A stretch of 64,000 nt of DNA. Origin: Limnohabitans sp. Rim8. GTDB lineage: Bacteria; Pseudomonadota; Gammaproteobacteria; Burkholderiales; Burkholderiaceae_C. The stretch is from the NCBI GenBank assembly GCA_945901045.1, contig CAMDKK010000009.1, positions 19,997-83,996 of the forward strand. The letters run 5' to 3'. A model generated the notes under the pieces. The model ran no database searches. It saw nothing but the letters and a program-made list of their open reading frames with translations, and was not told the DNA's origin. This document shows positions 43,307-51,334 of this stretch, piece by piece (positions within the stretch are counted from its first letter, which is position 1; each line of letters starts with the position of its first letter). The translations under genes and the position numbers were made by a program.

Positions 43307-43959
43307 GCGGCACCCCCTGTTGTGACGTTTTGCACCACGGACTCCAAGCCCGCTGCCCGAATTTCGACTGTGTCACCCGCGCGTGCGCGGGGCCTGAGCC
43401 CTCCTTCAAGACAATCGGTGCCCACCATGAGCACATCGCCTGCTTGCAAAGTCATGAAATCGCTGACATCCGCCAGCAGCTGCGGTATCGATCGTTTGAG
43501 CGTTGAGAGCGCCACCCTCTGCACCACAAGGCCGTTGCACAGCACCTCAATATTCAATTGATCCCAATCAGACTGAAAAGGCGTCAACGCTTGCGGCAGG
43601 CCCAGGTAGCCATCTCGGCAACGGAACTTGATGGGCGGGCGAAAATAACTGGTGTGCGGTACCGACCAGTCCAACAACAAAGCGCCCGCCTGTATCTGTC
43701 CGTCGTGACCCATCACCAAACCCAAGGAGGCACCCACATCCACTTCGCTCACACCGTCCTGCAAGACCAAATCATGGCCCGCCGCGTTGAAGGTATTGGC
43801 ACTCTTGACATACAGCACAGGTTTTTTGGGCGGCGCTTTGTGCGGTTCGTCGTGCATGCGCGGAGCCCACAGGTCCCACTCGCGTTGAAAGTTCAGCAAG
43901 GTGCCATACACCGTGCCCTGGGGTTGCCAAGGGTGCTGCGGGGTTCGGATGATTTGCAT
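43303..43959 (-). CDS. HpaG N-terminal-type subunit: decarboxylase/isomerase partner
   Basis: This 218-residue FAH-fold protein has GTVYGTLLNFQREWDL, KAPPKKPVLYVKSANTFN, VDVGASLGLVMG and VMVGTDCLEGG-like GDVLMVGTD. It corresponds to the N-terminal half of fused HpaG. It is the first structural gene after hpaR (18 bp gap) and overlaps the second half by four bases. The split form is common outside the enterics. Confidence 0.88.
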   Translation of the reverse strand: MQIIRTPQHPWQPQGTVYGTLLNFQREWDLWAPRMHDEPHKAPPKKPVLYVKSANTFNAAGHDLVLQDGVSEVDVGASLGLVMGHDGQIQAGALLLDWSVPHTSYFRPPIKFRCRDGYLGLPQALTPFQSDWDQLNIEVLCNGLVVQRVALSTLKRSIPQLLADVSDFMTLQAGDVLMVGTDCLEGGLRPRARAGDTVEIRAAGLESVVQNVTTGGAA

Positions 43960-43977
43960 GTGTTACGCCTCTTATTT

Positions 43978-44445
43978 TCAGGGTGTGACGCTGGATTCGA
44001 CCGCTTCAAGGGCGATCAAGCCGTCCAGCAATTCATACATGGCCTTCAATTTTGTTTTTCCCAACTCTTGCTCCATCCAAGCGTAGTGCGCCTCAATGGT
44101 TTGCGAGATCGCCTGGACCTTGGCCAGACCCTGCGCCGTGGCGCGCACCACAGTGCGGCGGGCATCCAAGGGGCATCGCTTGCGCTCAATCAAGCCATCA
44201 CGCGCCATGCGTGTGAGAACCCCCGTGAGGCTGGGTCCGAGCAAATAAGCTTCGCTTGCCACGCGACCCGTCTCCACACCAGTGGCCTCATCGGCATGCT
44301 CTCCCAGCACCCGCAGCACGCGCCACTGCTGGTCCGACAACCCATGCGCTCGCAGACTTGGCCGCGTGTGCGCCATGACCGCCTCACGCGCTTCTAAAAG
44401 CAGGCGCGGCAAATTGCGATGGATAAAAGGGGTGCTGGTACTCAT
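43978..44445 (-). CDS. hpaR: Homoprotocatechuate operon repressor HpaR
   Basis: This 155-residue MarR-family protein has RNLPRLLLEAREAVMAHTRPSL, GLSDQQWRVLRVLGEHAD, YLLGPSLTGVLTRMARDGLI and the wing CPLDARRTVVRATAQG. These segments match HpaR, which represses the hpa meta-cleavage genes until a hydroxyphenylacetate ligand binds. It lies at the head of the hpa operon in the same orientation, with an AT-rich palindrome 2 bp before its start codon. Confidence 0.93.
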   Translation of the reverse strand: MSTSTPFIHRNLPRLLLEAREAVMAHTRPSLRAHGLSDQQWRVLRVLGEHADEATGVETGRVASEAYLLGPSLTGVLTRMARDGLIERKRCPLDARRTVVRATAQGLAKVQAISQTIEAHYAWMEQELGKTKLKAMYELLDGLIALEAVESSVTP

Positions 44446-44447
44446 TT

Positions 44448-44463
44448 ATTTAATATGTTAAAT
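44448..44463. promoter_or_regulatory. HpaR operator candidate
   Basis: ATTTAA-TATG-TTAAAT is a perfect inverted repeat with 6-bp arms immediately upstream of the hpaR ATG. Its size and AT content fit a MarR-family operator, placed to control hpaR and the whole hpa operon. The divergent nitronate monooxygenase gene starts 58 bp away. Confidence 0.6.
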
Positions 44464-44520
44464 GATTTTTGCAATAAGCTTCTGGGGGACAACCCTGCCT
44501 TCAAGCATTACAGTGCTTTC

Positions 44521-45564
44521 ATGTCTTCATTACTCGATGTCCTTGGATGGACCGCACCCATCATTCAAGCCCCCATGGCCGGCGTACAAAACCACCGCCT
44601 GACCGCTGCCGTTTGCCAGGCCGGGGGGCTGGGCTCTTTGCCAGCCGCCATGCTCAGCACCAGTGACTTGCTGGTTCAACTGCATGCCTTGCAACAAGCC
44701 ACCGCCAAGGCCTACAACGTGAATTTCTTTTGTCACGCCGTACCCGCGCCTGATATGGCCAAGGAGACTGCGTGGCTGCAACATCTTCAACCTTACTACC
44801 AAGAGCTGGGGCTCGAGATTCAAAACATCCCGAGCGGCCCTGGCCGGGTGCCCTTCAACCATGAAGCTGCTGATGTGCTGCAAGCCTTTCGCCCCGCGGT
44901 GATCAGTTTCCATTTCGGATTGCCTTCAGCCGACCTGATGGCACGCGTGCGCAGTTGGGGTTCTTTGATTTTTTCTTCAGCCACCACGGTGGATGAGGCT
45001 CTTTGGCTGCAAGCACAAGGGGTCGATGCCATCATTGCCCAAGGCTTGGAAGCCGGTGGTCACCGCGGCATGTTCCTCACAGAGGATGTGTCATCCCAGG
45101 TGGAAACCTTCACGCTCTTGGCCGACATCGTGCACGCCGTGCGTCTGCCCGTGATTGCAGCTGGCGGTATTGCCAATGCGTCCAGCGTGCAACGCGCCAA
45201 GGCTGCAGGGGCTGCGGGCGTCCAAATCGGCACCGCCTATTTGTGCAGTGACGAGGCCACCACCAGTGTCTTGCACCGCGAGGCACTGCAAACACCGAAC
45301 AGACAAACCGCCTTGACCCCTGTGTTCACAGGCCGCCCAGCACGCGGCATCATCAACCGGGCGATGCAAGCGTTGGAGCCGCTGAGCCACCTGGCCCCCG
45401 CTTTTCCTTTGGCTACCGCAGCCATGACCCCCCTGCGTACGGCAGCCGAGGCCAGGGGCCGCAGCGACTTCTCGCCTTTGTGGGCAGGTCAAAGCAATAC
45501 CCCCATCGCCAATGGTCCCGCGTCGGAGATCACGCGCACCTTCATCGCCGCCTGGCAAGATTGA
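44521..45564 (+). CDS. Nitronate monooxygenase family protein
   Basis: With the ATG at 44521 the protein is 347 residues. It is a TIM-barrel FMN enzyme of the NMO/2-nitropropane dioxygenase family: APIIQAPMAGVQNHRLTAAV, NVNFFCHAVPAP, GVDAIIAQGLEAGGHRG with the catalytic His, and VIAAGGIANASSVQRA plus GAAGVQIGTAYL for FMN phosphate. It probably detoxifies alkyl nitronates. It is divergent from hpaR, and earlier in-frame codons cross the hpaR operator. Confidence 0.9.
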   Translation: MSSLLDVLGWTAPIIQAPMAGVQNHRLTAAVCQAGGLGSLPAAMLSTSDLLVQLHALQQATAKAYNVNFFCHAVPAPDMAKETAWLQHLQPYYQELGLEIQNIPSGPGRVPFNHEAADVLQAFRPAVISFHFGLPSADLMARVRSWGSLIFSSATTVDEALWLQAQGVDAIIAQGLEAGGHRGMFLTEDVSSQVETFTLLADIVHAVRLPVIAAGGIANASSVQRAKAAGAAGVQIGTAYLCSDEATTSVLHREALQTPNRQTALTPVFTGRPARGIINRAMQALEPLSHLAPAFPLATAAMTPLRTAAEARGRSDFSPLWAGQSNTPIANGPASEITRTFIAAWQD

Positions 45565-45611
45565 TCAGGCACACTACAGCGTTCCTATGATGACCGCCCC
45601 TTGACTGCGCC

Positions 45612-46997
45612 ATGGCCAAAGACAAATCGATTTACACCTGCACTGAATGCGGCGGCACTTGCGGACGCTGGATGGGCAAATGCCCCAGCTGCAACGCTTG
45701 GAACACCCTGATCGAAGGTGCCGCGGAACCCGCCGCTGCAAAAAACCGCTTTGGCTCTGTGCACGCCTCGCTGGCGCCCACCTCTGAAGTGCTGCCTTTG
45801 TCGCAAATTGAAGCGGCCGATTTTGAACGCCATCCCACCGGCATCGACGAGTTGGACCGGGTGCTGGGCGGCGGTATGGTGGAAGGCGGTGTGGTTTTGA
45901 TAGGCGGGGACCCAGGCATCGGCAAATCCACCTTGCTGCTGCAAGCGGTGGATGCCTTGCAGCGCAGTGGCATGAACACCTTGTACGTGACAGGCGAAGA
46001 AAGTGGCGCTCAAGTCGCGATGCGTTCTCGCAGACTGGGCTTGGTGGCCTCGCAAGTGCCTGTTTTGCCCGAGATCCAGCTCGAAAAGATTTTGCACACC
46101 CTGCAATCGCGCCAGCCGAACATCGCCATCATCGACTCGATCCAGACCGTCTATTCAGACCAGCTCACCTCGGCCCCAGGCTCGGTGGCGCAGGTGCGTG
46201 AATGCGCGGCGCACCTGACGCGCACCGCCAAATCGACGGGGACTACCATCGTGTTGGTGGGCCATGTGACCAAAGAAGGTGCGCTGGCTGGGCCACGCGT
46301 GCTGGAACACATGGTCGACACGGTGCTGTACTTCGAAGGCGACACGCACTCGAACTTCAGGTTGATTCGCGCCATCAAGAACCGCTTTGGCGCGGTGAAC
46401 GAAATTGGCGTGTTTGCCATGACCGAAAAAGGCCTCAAAGGCGTGAGCAACCCGAGTGCCATCTTTTTGTCGCAACATTCAGAACCCGTACCCGGCAGTT
46501 GTGTGATGGTCACGCTGGAAGGCACACGCCCCATGCTGGTCGAAATTCAGGCCTTGGTCGACAGTGGCGGCCCCAGTCCGCGCCGATTGAGCGTAGGCCT
46601 GGACCGCGACCGACTGGCCATGCTGCTGGCCGTGTTGCACCGCCATGCAGGCGTGGCCTGCATGGACCAGGATGTGTTTGTGAACGCGGTGGGCGGCGTG
46701 CGCATCAGCGAACCGGCTGCCGATTTGGCGGTGATGCTGGCCATCACCTCCAGCCTGCGCGGCAAGGCCTTGCCCAAAGGCTTTGTAGCCTTTGGCGAAG
46801 TCGGCCTGGCGGGCGAGGTGCGGCCTGCACCCCGCGGACAAGAGCGACTGAAAGAAGCGGCCAAACTGGGATTTCAAGTGGCCATCGTGCCCAAAGCCAA
46901 CGCACCCAAAAAGAACGATAAATCGTTTGCAGGTTTGACCATCCATCCTGTCGAACGCATCGAAGAGGCGATGAATTTGGTGCGCAGCTTGGGTTGA
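45612..46997 (+). CDS. radA: DNA repair protein RadA
   Basis: The 461-residue protein has the N-terminal C4 zinc motif (C10, C13, C24, C27), Walker A GGDPGIGKST (98-107), the RadA-specific KNRFG motif (256-260) and a C-terminal Lon-protease-like domain (ISEPAADLAVMLAITSSLRG, GEVGLAGEVRPAPRGQERL). RadA is a RecA-like hexameric helicase that drives branch migration in recombination. The next gene starts 57 bp downstream. Confidence 0.96.
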   Translation: MAKDKSIYTCTECGGTCGRWMGKCPSCNAWNTLIEGAAEPAAAKNRFGSVHASLAPTSEVLPLSQIEAADFERHPTGIDELDRVLGGGMVEGGVVLIGGDPGIGKSTLLLQAVDALQRSGMNTLYVTGEESGAQVAMRSRRLGLVASQVPVLPEIQLEKILHTLQSRQPNIAIIDSIQTVYSDQLTSAPGSVAQVRECAAHLTRTAKSTGTTIVLVGHVTKEGALAGPRVLEHMVDTVLYFEGDTHSNFRLIRAIKNRFGAVNEIGVFAMTEKGLKGVSNPSAIFLSQHSEPVPGSCVMVTLEGTRPMLVEIQALVDSGGPSPRRLSVGLDRDRLAMLLAVLHRHAGVACMDQDVFVNAVGGVRISEPAADLAVMLAITSSLRGKALPKGFVAFGEVGLAGEVRPAPRGQERLKEAAKLGFQVAIVPKANAPKKNDKSFAGLTIHPVERIEEAMNLVRSLG

Positions 46998-47053
46998 GTT
47001 TTACAAAATACCGCACTTGCAAAGACCGCCCCAAAAAGACCGACAATCTCGCC

Positions 47054-47443
47054 ATGAATTTCAACCGTATTTTGGTCCCTATCGGCTGCATCGTCCTGAC
47101 TGTGGCCGCATGGCAGTCTTACCAATGGCCCGGCGTGGCCTTGGTAGTCAGCGGCATTGTGATGTGGATCTTGCTGCATTTCACCCGCATTCTCACCGTG
47201 CTCAAACGTGCCACTGACCGGCCCATCGGCTCTGTGGCCAGTGCCGTCATGCTGAACGCCAAGCTCAAAAAAGGCGTGAACTTGATGCACGTGATCGCCA
47301 TGACGCGCTCTTTAGGCGCCCTGCAAAGCGAAAAAGACGTCCAGCCTGAAGTTTTCAGATGGACCGACAACGGTGACTCCCACGTGACATGCATCTTTAC
47401 AGGCGGAAAGCTCACTGAATGGGTGCTGCACCGCCCTGAATGA
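47054..47443 (+). CDS. Conserved small membrane protein next to radA
   Basis: From the ATG at 47054 (MNFNRILVPIGCIVLTVAAW) it is 129 residues with two membrane helices (about 5-22 and 27-46) and a soluble C-terminal part (about 60-129) containing GVNLMHVIAMTRSLGALQ and a DNGDSHVTCIFTGGKLTEW strand pair. I do not recognise a characterised family. Similar radA neighbours occur in Burkholderiales. The frame is open upstream to 46994, overlapping radA, without conserved features. Confidence 0.7.
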   Translation: MNFNRILVPIGCIVLTVAAWQSYQWPGVALVVSGIVMWILLHFTRILTVLKRATDRPIGSVASAVMLNAKLKKGVNLMHVIAMTRSLGALQSEKDVQPEVFRWTDNGDSHVTCIFTGGKLTEWVLHRPE

Positions 47444-47512
47444 GCCGGAGAATTTCAAGCCTTAAAATGCACCTAAACACCATTTCAGGCAACTCTTTTA
47501 CAAGGACACACA

Positions 47513-48463
47513 ATGAGCGTCGTAATTCCTTCAATGTCAGACCGTGACGGCAAAATCTGGATGGACGGCCAATTGGTCGATTGGCGCGATGCCAAGATCC
47601 ACGTCTTGAGCCACACCCTGCACTACGGCTGCGGTGCCTTTGAAGGCGTGCGTGCTTATCAAACCGAGCAAGGCACGGCCATCTTCCGTTTGCATGAGCA
47701 CACCGAACGCCTGTTCAACAGCGCCAAGATCCTGCGCATGCCGATCCCCTTCACCAAAGACCAAGTCAGCGAAGCCCAACGCACCGTGGTGCGAGAGAAC
47801 AAATTGGAGTCCGGCTATATCCGTCCCCTGACTTGGATTGGCGACAAAAAACTGGGCGTCAGCCCGAAAGGCAACACCATCCATTTGATGGTCGCTGCTT
47901 GGACTTGGGGTGCCTACCTGGGTGAGGAAGGTCTGAAGCGCGGCATCCGTGTGAAGACCTCGAGCTACGCCCGCCACCACGTCAACATCACCATGACGCA
48001 AGCCAAGGCAGTGAGCAACTACACCAACTCGATTTTGGCCAACATGGAAGTCACCGACGAAGGTTACGACGAAGCCCTGCTGCTCGACACCTCGGGCTTT
48101 GTGTCTGAAGGTGCTGGTGAAAACATTTTTGTGGTGAAAGACAACGTCATTTACACCCCCGACATGTCGTCTGGCGCTTTGAACGGCATCACCCGCAATA
48201 CCGTGTTCCACATCGCCAAAGACTTGGGGCTGGAGGTTGTGCAAAAGCGCATCACCCGCGACGAGGTGTACATCGCTGACGAAGCTTTCTTCACAGGGAC
48301 AGCGGCTGAAGTCACGCCGATTCGGGAACTCGACCGCATCGAACTCGGGAAAGAGGGCTATGTCGGCAGCCGCGGCCCGATCACCGAAAAAATCCAATCG
48401 GGGTTCTTTGACATCGTGAACGGCCGCAATCCCAAGTACGCCCACTGGTTGACTTTGGTTTGA
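47513..48463 (+). CDS. ilvE: Branched-chain amino acid aminotransferase IlvE
   Basis: This 316-residue fold-type IV PLP aminotransferase has LSHTLHYGCGAFEGVRAY, GYIRPLTWIGDKKLGVSP, the PLP lysine K165 in TQAKAVSNYTNS, and the SEGAGENIFVVKDN and GITRNTV motifs. It catalyses the last step of Leu, Ile and Val synthesis. A AAGGACACACA ribosome site precedes the ATG. The zinc-finger gene follows 10 bp later. Confidence 0.95.
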   Translation: MSVVIPSMSDRDGKIWMDGQLVDWRDAKIHVLSHTLHYGCGAFEGVRAYQTEQGTAIFRLHEHTERLFNSAKILRMPIPFTKDQVSEAQRTVVRENKLESGYIRPLTWIGDKKLGVSPKGNTIHLMVAAWTWGAYLGEEGLKRGIRVKTSSYARHHVNITMTQAKAVSNYTNSILANMEVTDEGYDEALLLDTSGFVSEGAGENIFVVKDNVIYTPDMSSGALNGITRNTVFHIAKDLGLEVVQKRITRDEVYIADEAFFTGTAAEVTPIRELDRIELGKEGYVGSRGPITEKIQSGFFDIVNGRNPKYAHWLTLV

Positions 48464-48473
48464 GGAGCGCCCC

Positions 48474-48677
48474 ATGAGCAAGCCGATCGAACTGCTGGCC
48501 AAAGACCTGAACGCACAAGGCGGCGTGTTCTGCCCCAGCCCCCAAGCTGACATGAAGCTTTGGAACAATCACCCCAAGGTATATCTGGATGTGGCCAAAA
48601 CCGGTCACGCCAAATGCCCTTATTGCGGCACGGGCTATGCACTCAAAGCGGGCGAGCACTTCGGCGGTGGGCATTGA
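48474..48677 (+). CDS. Zinc-finger (CHCC-type) domain protein
   Basis: This 67-residue protein has the compact zinc-binding pattern FCPSPQ...KVYLDVAKTGHAKCPYCGTGY, a C/H/C/C ligand set like that of respiratory complex I subunit NDUFS6 and bacterial zf-CHCC proteins. It regularly follows ilvE in betaproteobacteria. Function is unknown. Its stop overlaps the possible TTG start of the broken ligase-like gene. Confidence 0.88.
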   Translation: MSKPIELLAKDLNAQGGVFCPSPQADMKLWNNHPKVYLDVAKTGHAKCPYCGTGYALKAGEHFGGGH

Positions 48678-49235
48678 TCGGTTTGATTGCGCTGATCCGT
48701 TCGCGCACCGCCAGACTGGACCGCGTGGCATGGATGCGCAGTGACAGCCTGATCAGCCCGTGCATCGCCTCTGTCTTCATCTTCAAAATGATCAGCGTTC
48801 TGTGGTCAAAGACTCTCTATCTGGCCGTGCGCAATGCCCTGGGGCACACCCGCCTGCTGCTTTTGCCCTTGGTTGCGATTGGATTGAGCCGCTGCAAACC
48901 GCAAACCAGCAACATTGAAAAGTCGATGGCATGGGGTCTCATTGCCACGGCCGCGTGGTGTCTGCTTTGGGTGCGATCGTGATGGGCGTCATGGCTTACC
49001 TGGCAAAGCATTGGCTTACGTGGCAAAGCATTGGCTATTCAAGCCCACACAGCGCCAACGCGAAGTGGCGCTGCTGGCTGCTGTGGTCATGATGGCCAAC
49101 GCCTTCGAGGGCTTGTTCAGTTCAGCCTGGGTCTATGGGCCATCGAATGGCCTGCTCGTCCTTTGCGCCGCTTGGATTTGGTGCCAATTGCGGCCCGATG
49201 GATCGCCATTGCGCACCACGGACCTCAAGACCTGA
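48674..49235 (+). pseudogene. Broken O-antigen-ligase-like membrane protein gene
   Basis: The first part (48674-48979) encodes about 100 residues with membrane-type segments and the stretch LYLAVRNALGHTRLLLLPLV, which recalls the N-terminal third of WaaL/O-antigen ligase proteins. It ends at a stop. The second part (about 48950-49235) encodes a different frame, LGAIVMGVMAYLAKHWLFKP then VMMANAFEGLFSSAWVYGPS and LLVLCAAWIWCQ, like the end of such a protein. The central roughly 250 residues, including the large periplasmic loop, are missing, and a 20-bp tandem duplication adds a further frameshift. Family assignment is by eye. Confidence 0.55.
48995..49034 (+). repeat. 20-bp tandem duplication inside the broken gene
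   Basis: CTTACCTGGCAAAGCATTGG is followed directly by CTTACGTGGCAAAGCATTGG (one mismatch). Removing one copy restores a continuous frame VMAYLAKHWLFKP, so the duplication is a disabling mutation. Confidence 0.9.
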
Positions 49236-49253
49236 GCGACTCGGGCACACCCC

Positions 49254-50354
49254 ATGCTACAAGCCAAACTGAAAGTTCTGCACTTTGTGACGGGTGGTTT
49301 TTCAGGTGCCACACAAGTGGCCGTCGATCTGTGCCTTGCTGCCCAAACGGCAGGCGACATGCATGTGAAACTGGTGCTTCGGCGCAAACGCAACACGGAT
49401 GCTGCGCGCGTCCAAGCGCTCCAAAACAAAGGTCTGGATGTGCAGGTGGTCCCGGGTTGGTCGCATGTGGCCACCATCTGGCAACTGCGGCACATTTGCA
49501 AATCGTGGTCGCCTGACATTCTTGTAGCTCATGGTTACAGTGAACACCTGTGGGGCCGCCTGGCAGGACTGTGGGCCGGTGTCAAGAACTTGGTGCATGT
49601 AGAGCACAACTCACGCGAACGCTACACCTTCTTGCGCTTGGCCTTGGCGCGTTGGTTGGCCCACCGTACAGCCGCCATTGTCGGCGTCTCTGAAGGTGTG
49701 AAAATCCGCTTGCTCGCGCTGAAATTTCCACCCGAGAAATGCCTGGCTATTCCCAACGGTGTGAATATTTATCTGTTTGAGTCCATCGAACAGCTTGCCT
49801 GGTCTGCACGCGCACCGCACGTGATCATGGCTTCGCGGTTTGCCCGTCAAAAAGACCCGATGACGCTGATCCACGCCATGCAGATTTTGCACGACCAGCA
49901 CAGCACCGCCCGACTGTCTTTTGCGGGTTTGGGCAAAGCACGGCTGATAGCGCAATGCAAGAAAGCCTGCGCAAACGCCAACCTGACAGAACAAATAGAT
50001 TTTTTGGGCCAGGTCAGCCAACTGCCAACTTTGCTGGCCAAGCATCAGGTGTTTGTGCTGTCTACCCACTACGAGGGCATGCCACTGGCCTTGATCGAAG
50101 CCATGGCTATGGGCTGCGCTTGCATTGGCACCGATGTGGTCGGCGTGCGCGAAGTTATTGCACACGGTCAGACCGGTCTGCTGGTGCCTGAAGGGGATGC
50201 GCAAGCCTTGGCCGATGCGATTGCCCAATTGCTCGCCAAACCAGACTGGGCAGAGCAACTGGGATTGGCCGCCCGCGCCAGTGTCAAAGCGCAATTTGAC
50301 ATGGCCTTGATGCACCAGCGGTATGCCGCTTTGTTGAAATCGCTTCCCGTATGA
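49254..50354 (+). CDS. Glycosyltransferase family 4 protein
   Basis: The 366-residue GT-B enzyme has FVTGGFSGATQVAVDLCLAA at the N-terminus, ILVAHGYSEHLWGRLAG, and a GT4 C-terminal domain with MASRFARQKDPMTLIHAM, LSTHYEGMPLALIEAMAMG (the E-x7-E motif) and GTDVVGVREVI. It probably adds a sugar to a surface glycan. It starts 18 bp after the broken ligase-like gene and overlaps the next gene by four bases. Confidence 0.9.
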   Translation: MLQAKLKVLHFVTGGFSGATQVAVDLCLAAQTAGDMHVKLVLRRKRNTDAARVQALQNKGLDVQVVPGWSHVATIWQLRHICKSWSPDILVAHGYSEHLWGRLAGLWAGVKNLVHVEHNSRERYTFLRLALARWLAHRTAAIVGVSEGVKIRLLALKFPPEKCLAIPNGVNIYLFESIEQLAWSARAPHVIMASRFARQKDPMTLIHAMQILHDQHSTARLSFAGLGKARLIAQCKKACANANLTEQIDFLGQVSQLPTLLAKHQVFVLSTHYEGMPLALIEAMAMGCACIGTDVVGVREVIAHGQTGLLVPEGDAQALADAIAQLLAKPDWAEQLGLAARASVKAQFDMALMHQRYAALLKSLPV

Positions 50355-51334
50355 CTTGGCTGGTGCTCCTTACAATAACTGCAAGCCTAGTCGCCTTGTT
50401 GTGCTTGGGGCTGGCATGGGAAATTGTTCAGATTTTGCGAGCCCGAGTAGCAGCTTTTCCCCGCACCATTCATGTGGGCTCGACTGTCTTGGCCGATGAC
50501 CTAGCGCCCACAATTCCCAAAATAATCTGGACTTATTGGCACCAAACACCTGCGCCTGAATTCATCAGACATTGTCACAACAATTGGCGGCATTTCGCTC
50601 CTGATCATGAGCTTCATGTGATCGACAAAAGTAGCATCACCGATTGGCTCGATGCACAATTGATCACAGACCAATTTGCGCAACTCACTCCTTTTCGCCA
50701 AGCCGATTGGCTGCGCTTGCAACTGTTGGCAAGGTATGGCGGCATTTGGATCGACGCCTCCACATTGCTCACCCAAAGTCTGGACTGGGTCCACCATCTT
50801 CAAGCCGAAAGGGGCAGCGAGTTTGTTGGCTTTTACATCGATCGATTCACGACATGCCAAGAAACGCCGATCGTGGAAAACTGGTTCATGGCCGCAACAC
50901 CGCAAAGCCCCTTTGTTGTGGCTTTGGCTCAGGAGTTTGGCCTGGCCTTGCACCTGGGTGAATCCCATTACCTTGAAAAACTACAAGCCATAGGCCAGTT
51001 CGAACAAGCAGTTCAAGGCCTAGGACCCAAAGATCAGCTGTACCTGATCATGCATGTAGCTGCATCTGTCATTTTGAGCCATAACCCGTTGCACTTTCGA
51101 CTTGCGCTGGTGAGGGCAGAAGATTCGGCATTGGGTTTCCATGCGGCATTGAAATGGCGTAAGCGCCATCTCTATGCGCGTCTGGCCTTGACGCCTTGCC
51201 CGAGAAACTTGCCTTGCATCATCAAATTGCGCGGTGGCGACAGACGCATCTTTGAACGCGGTTGGACTCGAAACTGGGTTTTAAAAACCAGTGCTTTAGC
51301 GCGATTGTTGGCCGCCCGGGAGTTGGATTCATGA
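50351..51334 (+). CDS. Capsular polysaccharide synthesis-type glycosyltransferase (GT32-like)
   Basis: The 327-residue protein has an N-terminal membrane helix (LVLLTITASLVALLCLGLAW, 3-22), then a GT32/Caps_synth-like domain: IPKIIWTYWHQTPAPEFIRHC, AQLTPFRQADWLRLQLLARY and GGIWIDASTLLTQSL with a single-Asp version of the D-x-D motif. Such enzymes transfer hexoses to capsule or LPS. Its start and stop overlap the neighbouring glycosyltransferases (ATGA both times), so the three are one translation unit. Confidence 0.83.
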   Translation: MTWLVLLTITASLVALLCLGLAWEIVQILRARVAAFPRTIHVGSTVLADDLAPTIPKIIWTYWHQTPAPEFIRHCHNNWRHFAPDHELHVIDKSSITDWLDAQLITDQFAQLTPFRQADWLRLQLLARYGGIWIDASTLLTQSLDWVHHLQAERGSEFVGFYIDRFTTCQETPIVENWFMAATPQSPFVVALAQEFGLALHLGESHYLEKLQAIGQFEQAVQGLGPKDQLYLIMHVAASVILSHNPLHFRLALVRAEDSALGFHAALKWRKRHLYARLALTPCPRNLPCIIKLRGGDRRIFERGWTRNWVLKTSALARLLAARELDS

